This document shows positions 23,544 to 32,400 of a stretch of DNA of 49,191 nucleotides, one piece after another. Numbering within the stretch: position 1 is the first letter of the stretch; each line of letters opens with the position of its first letter. The stretch spans positions 1 through 49,191 of IMG/VR virus record IMGVR_UViG_3300025030_000156. One strand, written 5' to 3'. Origin of the DNA: a virus. Both the position numbers and the translations under genes were made by a program. A model generated the notes under the pieces. The model did not search any database and had not been told where the DNA came from. It saw only the letters and a list, made by a program, of their open reading frames with translations.

Positions 23544-26500
23544 TGTTTGTCGCTAATTCTGTAAGTTTAGTTGAGTCTGGGTATGGTAGTGGCGGCGGCA
23601 AGGAAAGCGGTGGAACTAATAACCCCCAGGGGTACGGAGCCACCACCCTGCCAGGGCATGATGTAAGTATTGTCCAGAAAAAAGGCGTGTGGTACTGGAG
23701 AATTAAGACCAGAACCGGGATTAAAGAACTTCCCGAGGAGAGTTTCATTAGCGTGTATTTCACGGAACATTTCATATTCACGTTCGACGCCCGCCACAAC
23801 GAAGACGTAGCTAAGGCTACAAAAGTATGGGAAGTACAACTCCTCAAGAGCAACAATATCAGCTTAAAAGGTGATTTAGTTGTATTTGAAAAGATCATAG
23901 ACGAGCAGTACCAGAAAGGCTGGTTCTTCGCCCGGTCACATGCCTGGTGGATAGAACCAGGTACGGGCGAGCGCAAGCTCCACGAGAGCGAAGCGTCAGA
24001 ACTGATGCCATTTCCTACCGAGAGCCGCTTTGTCATCCCCAAGGGCCTGCGCAGTTTTGAGATGTACGAGGACGGTGTATATCCACAAGGATACAGCAAG
24101 GCCGTGAGCCAAATAACCGTGACCTATACTCCTCCTGAAGACATGGACGGATTCTATGGCGTGATGCTCCTAATGGAGGGATATGATGGATATGATGGCA
24201 TTGAGACGGTAGCAACCCACAGATATCCCAAGGAAACTTTGACGGTAGGATCGCCTGCTACATTCGTGAAACGCTTGGAGCCCTATGCGCCAGTGGTTAT
24301 CCAGAATATTCCGACCGGGTTTATATCTACCGGGGGCACATGGACTCCTGGAACCACGCCATCCGCATCCTGCAACCGTAGAATCAAGAAGATGTTCGGG
24401 GACAGCGAATACTACGGGGAATTTTGGTCCCTCATGTCAACGCTGCCGAACTACCAGGCGCCCGTCCCTGGTTTCTACTCCCTTGAAGTGAAGCACGGTG
24501 ATACATTGGTGTGCAGCAACGAATGGGACCAGAGCAAGGAAGTCGCCACAGATTCAGTGGAGGCCATCGTTGACTTGCTGGGAGACTCCTCGGGACTGGA
24601 GCCGCAGGGCAAACTTATGGCATTCTGCAAAAATACGACGCATTCCTTCGCAAGCACCTACACTTATACATGGTGGCGCATCGTCAGGAGTTGCAAGTTC
24701 TACTTGGTGCCAATCAACGAGGCAGGCGTACACCCACCCTACGATACCGGTGGGCTCGTGCAATATTGCGCCCTTGATGGGATCGAGAGTGCGCCGCAGC
24801 CTCCGGCTTTTGTGAACGCTTATCAGTACGAGAACCAAAACAGCATTAAGTTCTACTACACGGCGGGCGCCGAGAACAACGTGACGCACTTCACGGTCTA
24901 CCGTAGGATATATACGATCGCGCAGAATGAGGAGTGGTTGAAGGTAGATAACGTCAAGGCGAAGGATTCGCTCTCCTATCAGACGAATATCACTGAAAAC
25001 GCCTACGAGTATGTCGATGCGAACATGAAGGGTATTGCCGGGAACACCTACGATTTCGACACGCTCATTCAGTACGGTGTTTCAGCCACCGACAAAGCTG
25101 GGATGGAGGGTCCGATTCGACTGGCCCAGCACTACAACATCTCCGGCTTAGCCGTCCCGGCCATCTCCTTCAGGCGAGGGGCCGGCATAGACCACAGCGT
25201 ATATGTCGTAACGCGCAACAACACATTTAATCTATTCTGGAATTCAAAATGCGATTGGGACTACCAGAACACCGGGAATAACAACGGCTGCGGGAATGCG
25301 CCATTCTTTGACATGTCTCCGAGAAACTTCACGGGGCATCCTATCGGAGATAGCGGTGCATTGGCCTGGGATCTCACCGGAGCCCAAGGCTGCTTTACCT
25401 TGACTTTCCCTGACACGGCGGCAGGCGTCACGGCTGCGAATAAATGGCAGAGCATCATCCTCCAGGAAAATGTCTCAGGCTCAGTGCTGATAACCCTCCC
25501 CCCGACACGCGGGGGTTTAGGACGCACCCGTTTGTGTATCCCGGGCGTAGGATACTATGGGATAATCATACGATATTCCAGCACGGTAGGAAATGCTGGG
25601 ACTGGCTTGAAAGTGTTGCGTCTCTACCCGAACACAACGACAAGCAACCGCTACAACCCCCCCGTCCTGGGTGACTACACCAATGGATTGACGGTCATTA
25701 CGGCCTACGCAATCCCCGCAGCCGATTACTTCATCTCAACCGGGATAGGCGATGACGGCGCGAACGTCGTAAGCATCACGCGCTTCAGAAACGGCTGGTA
25801 TTGGCCCAACACTGTACCGTCTGCATTCACGCAGGGAGAGATCCGTCTGTCTCGCCCTCTCGGGGCACCGTGGTCCTCGACTGTACTGCAACGCTACGAG
25901 GCCTCGCAGTTCTACTCCGGGCAGGCCGTGACGTTTAGCGCGATGCTCAAGGAAAATAATAACTGGTCAAATCGAACGGGCTACTTCACTTGTCGAGCGT
26001 ACCTCATCGGGACCGAGGACAAGTGGGCACCGCAAGCGGACATAACAGGCGGGGACATCCTGGGCTACAGCGCCGACATCCCCATAGACCTGAAAGACAT
26101 CATTGGAAACATCTACACCAAACAGATCATCTACATAACGCTCCCAACGTACACCTCATGGGCTAATGTGAAATTTGTATATGTTGAATTCGGAGCGTTC
26201 TATGCGGGAGCGAGTGACGTAGTGAGCGACTACAGCGTGATCGAGCCTATGCTGAACTACGGCTCAGAGGCGGCGCCCTACACGAACATGATGGGGTATA
26301 ACCTTCTGGACAAATTCGCTGCATCCCCCACCTCGGGGACCAACCCGCCGAACCCTCCCGACGAGGACCCGATGTGCTATGCCGTGGGTCAGGATGTGAT
26401 GCTCGCGGACGGTACCACCGTCAAGACGGAGGACCTGAAGGAAGGCATGATATTGAAGTCGAGGGGACGCTGGGAGAACGTCCTCGTGGAGGATTATAAT

Positions 26501-26773
26501 CTCGGGCAGAAAGACACACTGATCTTCTGTCTGGAGAACGAGGCCACCGTCGAGGTCTCGGAGTCTCAGTTCTGTGTGGTGGAACCCAACCACCGCTACG
26601 AGGTCGCCACCGCCATCCGCATCGGCGACACCATGTACTTCGGCGAGGCCCTGCACCCCATGCGCGTCCGGGAGATCCGCAAATCCCACAACACCGTGGT
26701 TCACATACGCACCACCTACCCCCACCTGTTTTTTGTCAACAACATCCTTTGCCACAACATGAAGAAGGGATGA
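23543..26773 (+). CDS. Large tail protein with C-terminal intein-like Hint domain
   Basis: 1076 residues. The first 940 are beta-rich, with a fibronectin-III-like stretch about 415-530 (PPAFVNAYQYENQNSIKFYYTAG then THFTVYRRI). Residues 945-1072 are a Hint-type self-cleaving domain: it opens with C945 in CYAVGQDVMLADGTTVKTED, has the LKEGMILKSR and block-B-like VEVSESQFCVV (S..Q where inteins have T..H), continues with a GDTMYF turn, and ends LFFVNNILCHN with C1070-H1071-N1072, followed by only MKKG. With no extein of size and no Cys/Ser/Thr after Asn, splicing is not expected; cleavage at one or both ends is possible. It follows the nozzle-like gene by TAATG and probably lies at the tail tip. 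Confidence 0.82.
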   Translation: MFVANSVSLVESGYGSGGGKESGGTNNPQGYGATTLPGHDVSIVQKKGVWYWRIKTRTGIKELPEESFISVYFTEHFIFTFDARHNEDVAKATKVWEVQLLKSNNISLKGDLVVFEKIIDEQYQKGWFFARSHAWWIEPGTGERKLHESEASELMPFPTESRFVIPKGLRSFEMYEDGVYPQGYSKAVSQITVTYTPPEDMDGFYGVMLLMEGYDGYDGIETVATHRYPKETLTVGSPATFVKRLEPYAPVVIQNIPTGFISTGGTWTPGTTPSASCNRRIKKMFGDSEYYGEFWSLMSTLPNYQAPVPGFYSLEVKHGDTLVCSNEWDQSKEVATDSVEAIVDLLGDSSGLEPQGKLMAFCKNTTHSFASTYTYTWWRIVRSCKFYLVPINEAGVHPPYDTGGLVQYCALDGIESAPQPPAFVNAYQYENQNSIKFYYTAGAENNVTHFTVYRRIYTIAQNEEWLKVDNVKAKDSLSYQTNITENAYEYVDANMKGIAGNTYDFDTLIQYGVSATDKAGMEGPIRLAQHYNISGLAVPAISFRRGAGIDHSVYVVTRNNTFNLFWNSKCDWDYQNTGNNNGCGNAPFFDMSPRNFTGHPIGDSGALAWDLTGAQGCFTLTFPDTAAGVTAANKWQSIILQENVSGSVLITLPPTRGGLGRTRLCIPGVGYYGIIIRYSSTVGNAGTGLKVLRLYPNTTTSNRYNPPVLGDYTNGLTVITAYAIPAADYFISTGIGDDGANVVSITRFRNGWYWPNTVPSAFTQGEIRLSRPLGAPWSSTVLQRYEASQFYSGQAVTFSAMLKENNNWSNRTGYFTCRAYLIGTEDKWAPQADITGGDILGYSADIPIDLKDIIGNIYTKQIIYITLPTYTSWANVKFVYVEFGAFYAGASDVVSDYSVIEPMLNYGSEAAPYTNMMGYNLLDKFAASPTSGTNPPNPPDEDPMCYAVGQDVMLADGTTVKTEDLKEGMILKSRGRWENVLVEDYNLGQKDTLIFCLENEATVEVSESQFCVVEPNHRYEVATAIRIGDTMYFGEALHPMRVREIRKSHNTVVHIRTTYPHLFFVNNILCHNMKKG
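26375..26761 (+). other. Hint (intein-like) domain coding region
   Basis: Encodes residues 945-1073 of the tail protein: N-terminal block A (CYAVGQDVML), a diverged block B, a GDTMYF strand and C-terminal block F/G (LFFVNNILCHN). Key Asn is retained, the block-B histidine is replaced by glutamine, and the residue after Asn is Met. Confidence 0.75.
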
Positions 26774-26777
26774 GCGC

Positions 26778-27242
26778 ATGACATACTTGGCAGGAGGAAC
26801 GAGCGGATACCGAGTCGAGGCACTGGCCCACGATAAGAAGAACTGCGGGGTCAGCCTTGTTGGGTCTTATCCTGACGGAGGATCTGAGCAACTGATCGTG
26901 ATGGACGTGAAGTTGACGGATAACATCAAGACGGCCTCAAGCGGCATGAACGCCGCGTTCTACGGCGTACAGTTTCAGGTCAAGACCCTGACGCCCTGGG
27001 CGACTGCCAAGAGCCTCACGATGGGAGGGATGAAGGTCCTGGATCTGATGAGCGGCACCACTTACCTCGTTCAGGTCCGGTTCTACAACGCCGCCGGGAA
27101 ATGCTACACCATGCAGATGAGAACGAACATCACCGAAGCGGAATTTGACGCCGAAGTTGTGAAGATGAACGACTGGTTTACCGCGAGGGGTACAGTCGAG
27201 CAGCAGCGCGACATCGTGACAGCGATGCAGGCGTTGCTCTGA
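26778..27242 (+). CDS. Hypothetical virion protein
   Basis: 154 residues, beta-rich N-terminus (GTSGYRVEALAHDKKNCGVSLVG), helical C-terminus (TEAEFDAEVVKMNDWFTARGTVEQQRDIV). It lies between the Hint tail protein and the ejection proteins, so a virion role is likely. No family recognised. Confidence 0.6.
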   Translation: MTYLAGGTSGYRVEALAHDKKNCGVSLVGSYPDGGSEQLIVMDVKLTDNIKTASSGMNAAFYGVQFQVKTLTPWATAKSLTMGGMKVLDLMSGTTYLVQVRFYNAAGKCYTMQMRTNITEAEFDAEVVKMNDWFTARGTVEQQRDIVTAMQALL

Positions 27243-27252
27243 GGAGGACCTC

Positions 27253-27891
27253 ATGGGATCTAACAAACGCGGGTGGGAACAGCAGTATGCACAGGCCATG
27301 CAGGGACAGGCCCAGATTGCCCAAGATCAGTGGAATCTCTATGAGCCCAACCTGAAATACCTCATGGGGCAGGCCAGAGAGCAGATGAACCAGGGCCTCG
27401 GGGCCCCCCCCCAGTACGTCCGGGAGGCATTCGACCGCATGGAGGGCCTCACCCGGGACGAGTACGCCAAGGCCGGCCTCAACGCCGAAGAGCAGATGAG
27501 CCAGCGGCTCAAGCAACAGGGGCTCAACGGCTTCGTCAACCCCAATGCGCGGGCCGAGATGTCCCGGCGCACACAGGTGGGCCTGGCGGGCCAGGAGGCC
27601 AACACCCTCGCGGGGATGCGCCTCCAGGAGGCCCAGATCGGGATGCAGCAGGTCCTCAGCATGGCCGACATTCTCCGTGGGGGCACCGGGCAACTGGCCG
27701 CGGGTGCCCAACAGGGCTGGGCCAACCAGATGCAGGGCCTCCAGTTCCTCATGAATAACGCCGGGGGCTCCCAGTGGGGCAACGCCATGGCCGGCGCCGG
27801 GCAGGGTGCCGCCGTGGGCGGGGCCTCGGGTTCAGGCTACGGCGCGGCCATCGGGGCGCTCATCGGCGGGGTTGCGGGGTATAACTCATGA
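27253..27891 (+). CDS. Ejection-type internal virion protein 1
   Basis: 212 residues. Gln and Met rich helices (LKYLMGQAREQMNQGLGAPPQYV, LNAEEQMSQRLKQQGLNGF) followed by a C-terminal glycine-zipper (GSGYGAAIGALIGGVAG), a membrane-active pattern found in phage DNA-ejection proteins that form a channel across the cell envelope. The gene starts with GAGGAGGACCTC and overlaps the next gene by ATGA. Confidence 0.75.
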   Translation: MGSNKRGWEQQYAQAMQGQAQIAQDQWNLYEPNLKYLMGQAREQMNQGLGAPPQYVREAFDRMEGLTRDEYAKAGLNAEEQMSQRLKQQGLNGFVNPNARAEMSRRTQVGLAGQEANTLAGMRLQEAQIGMQQVLSMADILRGGTGQLAAGAQQGWANQMQGLQFLMNNAGGSQWGNAMAGAGQGAAVGGASGSGYGAAIGALIGGVAGYNS

Positions 27892-29429
27892 GTTGGGAGG
27901 ACGAGTACCGCCGGCTGCGGGAGCAGCAAAACCTTGAGGCCATGGGGCAGTCCGGGGCCGGGGTGCTGAACGATCTCTCCTTCCTTCAGCGCCAACAGGA
28001 CGAGGAGCCCGTATTCAAGGCCGTCAAGATGGATGGCAAGGGGAACGTCAAAGTGGAGGGCAATATCGCCGCCCTCCAAGGCCTCATGGGCCGCATCCAG
28101 TCCCAGGACCCGGGCATGGTCGAGGCCCTGAACCCGGCGGCCGAGCAGGCCCAGCGCGACTCTGGCCCCCAACCTACCCTCGGCCAGGGGGCCCAGGCCA
28201 TAGCCGCGGCTGACGCCCAAGGCGGTTTCTGGGGCGCCCTCAAGGGCCTGGCCATGCGGGCGGGTCGCGCCGGGGGTGGCCTCCAGAACTTCGACCGCCG
28301 GCAGGGCATCGGGAACCTCCTGGGCCTCCTGGGCGCCGTGCCCCAGGGGGAGGCGATGTACCAGCAGGAGAAGGCCGGGTTCGAGGACCGACTGGCGGGG
28401 TACAAGATGCGCATGGCGCAACTGGAGGAGGGGATCCGGGATGGACGGTTGAACCGGCATGTTGCCACTCTTCGCGCAGAGAGAGAAACAATGGCCATCC
28501 GGAAAATGGCGCAAGAAGAGAAATGGAACAACACGGTCGTGCCTGAAGATCAGGCCATCACCAGTCTCTCGTACATTCCTGAAGAAGGTCGGGGATTGGC
28601 CAGGGATCTCATGCGGTCCATGGCTTGGTCTGTGAACGCATCAACTACTCCTGGCGTCGAGAGGTACTCTACAACAAACGCCGACATGAAGGCTTTTGCT
28701 GCATGGTACATGGAAACAACGGATTTCAGCGCCAAGGATAGAACGCGGGAGCAAGAGATGGCTCTTTCACAAGCAAGGGCCACACTGCAAATAAATGCAG
28801 ACAAACGCGCCGACGCCATCCAAGCGGAAATATTGAAACTCGGCGATCCCTCTGATGACAATGACGCAAAGAAAGCGAAACGGCAGAAGTTGCAAAAGGA
28901 GTTGGACCTTGCCACCAATATCACCAACAGAATCCGGGAAGGCGGGACGCAATGGGAGCGTGCCGTCTTGGCCAGTGAGACATCCTTGGAGAATACTGCA
29001 ACGCGGGTGGCGGCGCAAGATGCGGCCGTAGCGCGCAAGGCGGAGGCCAAGAATACTATCCCGAACGAGAAGATAGCCGGGAAGTTGCGCATTTTGAATG
29101 CCGCCAAGTTTGCGGCAAAGAACCGCGACAAGAATAACCCGGTGTGGGCATTACTCGCCAAAGAATACCCTGATCTGAAGATGGGGCCAGGAGCGGACCC
29201 GGACGAGTTGTTGGCGGCGATAGAAGACGAACGCGCCATCTACATCGGGAAGTCGGCAGACAACCTTGTGTCTGAAGGCCTGGACACTTATGGGCTACCT
29301 AAATCAAAAGAAGCTATAATGAGGCTTTCAGAAGATGAGGCCCGGAAGATCACACAGGCGATGCGGCGCAAAGGATACACCGAAGAAGCAATCAAGGAAG
29401 CCACACGCCGCTGGATGGCGGGTCAGTAG
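27888..29429 (+). CDS. Ejection-type internal virion protein 2
   Basis: 513 residues, almost entirely helical and charged with long coiled-coil-like regions (about 275-340, ADAIQAEILKLGDPSDDNDAKK). Its N-terminal 150 residues are Gln/Ala/Gly rich. In short-tailed phages this position is occupied by the second internal protein that enters the cell with the DNA. The final residues contact the next gene, whose start directly follows the TAG. Confidence 0.68.
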   Translation: MSWEDEYRRLREQQNLEAMGQSGAGVLNDLSFLQRQQDEEPVFKAVKMDGKGNVKVEGNIAALQGLMGRIQSQDPGMVEALNPAAEQAQRDSGPQPTLGQGAQAIAAADAQGGFWGALKGLAMRAGRAGGGLQNFDRRQGIGNLLGLLGAVPQGEAMYQQEKAGFEDRLAGYKMRMAQLEEGIRDGRLNRHVATLRAERETMAIRKMAQEEKWNNTVVPEDQAITSLSYIPEEGRGLARDLMRSMAWSVNASTTPGVERYSTTNADMKAFAAWYMETTDFSAKDRTREQEMALSQARATLQINADKRADAIQAEILKLGDPSDDNDAKKAKRQKLQKELDLATNITNRIREGGTQWERAVLASETSLENTATRVAAQDAAVARKAEAKNTIPNEKIAGKLRILNAAKFAAKNRDKNNPVWALLAKEYPDLKMGPGADPDELLAAIEDERAIYIGKSADNLVSEGLDTYGLPKSKEAIMRLSEDEARKITQAMRRKGYTEEAIKEATRRWMAGQ

Positions 29430-32400
29430 ATGCCCAACATCTTCGCCGATGCCTTGAAGGAAGAAGAGAAGAAGCCGGCGGCTTCTGGCAATATCTTCGC
29501 ACAGGCGTTGGCCGAGGAAGTTCCGGTCAAGCCCGAAGGCAAGCCCCCGCGCTTCGCCGCGGTGGCCGGAAAAACACTGCCCATGGGGCAATTCGACGAG
29601 ACCGCGGGGAGTGTGGCGGGGGACGCGCTCAAGGGGATGGGGCAAACCACGGCAGGAGTCTTCGTCCAAACAGGGAAGGATGTCCTCGGGCTCGCCGAGG
29701 GCGCAGCCGCCACCATCTCTGGCATCCCGTCCTTCCTCGGGGGCCTGGCCGCCACCACCTACGATGTCGTCAAGCAGACCGCCCCTCCGTTCGTCACCTT
29801 CGGCGTAGGGCCAGAATCCGAGCCCGGAGAGGGCAGGGATATCTTCCACATAGACTGGGGCCGCGCCAAGCGCGTCAAGGAGGAGGTCAACGCCTTCTTG
29901 GGGTACGAGCCCATGACCGAGGAGGGGGCCACCTACGCCTCCCTGCCGGCCGCTCCCTTTGAATTGTACGCCCAGGGCGTGTCGAAGGTGGGCGGAGTCC
30001 TCGAAGAGAAGGCCGGGATCCCCCAGGAGGCCACCGAGATCGCCGGAGAAGCCGCACTCCTTGGGATGGGCGCCGCCTTCAAGGGTGCCAAGGCCGCCAT
30101 CCCCAAAGGCCGCTCCCTGATCGCCTCCATCGTCGAGAAGGCCAAGCGCGACCGGCCCCCCGTTGTTACTCGCCCCGGGGACGTTGCCCCGGGGGTCGCT
30201 ACTGGCCCCCTGGAGCCTTCGCCCGAAGCGCCCAAGGCCCCCGAGGCTCCAAAACCCAAGGCGCCCGATGTTCAAAATATTGAACAACCTGCGAAAGCCT
30301 TGACATCGGAGACTCCGAAGCCCACAATAGAAGAGGGGATAACGGTAGCCCCCAATGGAAGCACGATAGTGGAGGTGCCTGCCAGTGAAGGCCCAGCCGT
30401 TCCTCCTAAAGCTCCTGCTCCAATCCCGGTCAAGCCCAAGAGGCTTAGTCCTCAAGAATGGGATGCCCTGTCCCCAGGGGAGAAGAGGGCATACCAGGAA
30501 GCCTATGCTGATTATGCCGAAGCGATGGAGCGTTACGGCAAGGAGAAGGAACTTCTCGCCAAGACGGACGATCTCACTGGAGCACAGAATGGACGCGCTC
30601 TCAAGGAAAGAATTGCACAATCCGAGGTGGCGGGGGAGGAAGTATATTATGCCTCCCTCGACATTGACAAATTCAAGAAAGTCCAGCAGAAGATTGGCAA
30701 CCGCGATGCTGGAGGGGACGCGGTTATTAAATCCATATTCAAAGAACTCAAGGAAGAACTGGATCCATCGGATATCTTCAGGAAGCGCGAGGGCGGCGAC
30801 GAGTGGGTGGTACGAGGGAATGATCCGGCCGCTCTGGAAACAATGCTGGGATGGGTGCGCAAGAGAACTCAAAAAGCGGTTATAGAATGGAGAGATGAAA
30901 ATGGACAAGTCCGAAAATACACAGGCGGTTTCGACTTTACCTTCGCCATTGACCGAGACCTCGCAAAGGCCGACGCCATCCGAGATCGAATCAAAGATTC
31001 AAGACCCGCTGAGCCCCCAACCGGGGGAGTCGGCCCTGGATTGGGTGAGACGCCTGCCGCAACGGGGGACGTTCCGGGTAATCCTCCCGCCAAAGGCGCT
31101 ACCGCCAAGCCCAAGAAAGCCGCAGTAGACAAGACCGCCGGCAACAGCATCTCGCAGGACGCCCGCAGTATCGGCTTCACGCGGGAGGCGGTCATGGGCG
31201 ACGGGCGGAAAGACCCGCGCACAGGGAAGCGAATCGAAACGGAGATCGGCACGCTGGCTGAGACGGGCAAGAGAACAAAGAAGGGAGCCAAGACCTTCGA
31301 CCTAAGCTGGATCAAAACCAGAGACGAGGCCGGAACCGTAGGTATGAAGGGTCTCGACCAGATGCGCGGCGCCCTCATTGAGAAGGGCTACAATCTCGAA
31401 GGCGTGTCCGATAGTCTGCTCCTCAAAATGCTCATCGAAGACGACACGGCCCGCAAACAAACAGGAAAGGGAAAGCATTACCGGGAGCTGGAGGAGGAGC
31501 GCCAAGCATCAGAGGCAGAGATGCCCCAACCCGAGGACCGCCGCGCCGCCGAGCGCCCCGAGGGGGCCCCGGTGTGGACAGAGGAGCAACGATCCAAGCC
31601 GGCCGAGGACGTGGTGGACAAGACCGCCCCTCTCACCCTCCAGCAGGAAGGCCCCGCCATGCCGACGACCCAGCAGGGGTTCGGGCAGGTGCAGGCCGAC
31701 ATGGTGGCGAAGGACGTAGCCAAGAAGGAAGTGGAAGCGGCCGCGGCGGCACCGAAGGCTGAGGACCTGCCGATGTTCAAGGAGAAGCCAAAGACCCCAT
31801 CCGGCGAGGCGGACGTTGGAGGATACGACCTCAGCGGCGTGTCTCCAGAGGCCGGCAAGGCGGCCACTACCGTTCTGAGGAACACGGCGCAAGCGGTAGA
31901 ACTCCCTGAGATCGTGAACATCTTCAAGCAGATCAGCGGGAAGTACCCCCAGGTGGTGCGGAAACTTCGGGGGGCCCTCGGACGCTTCACGCATGGCGCG
32001 AATGATATCAAGGTGCTGGCTGAACTGTCCGCCAATCCCGGGCTCATGGAGCGCGTCCTGGCCCACGAGGCAGGGCACTTCGTAGACACCCTCCCCAAGG
32101 ATGTGACTCGCGGTAATATCCTGGGGCACCTGGCGACCCTGTCCCACAACTTCAAGAAGCGTTACTGGCCGATGGGTGAGGAGTTGACCAAGGCGGACAT
32201 GCAGAGGATCTCGGCCGAGGCCAAGGCAATCACAGCCAAAGAGAAGGCTGGCGTGGTGGAGGAGGCGATCCCGGGCGTTACGCCAGACGACATCCGCGCC
32301 ATCTGGAACGATAATGCCGCCCGCGCCAAGTATCCCGACCTCTACAACTATATCGCTAACCTTTCGGGCCACAAGAAGGCTTCCATCCTGAAGGAGGCCA

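Noticed and set aside
26778-26790. Intein splicing that joins the tail protein to the next gene
   Set aside because: The gene ends four residues after the Asn, the next frame starts independently with its own ATG, and there is no C-extein nucleophile.
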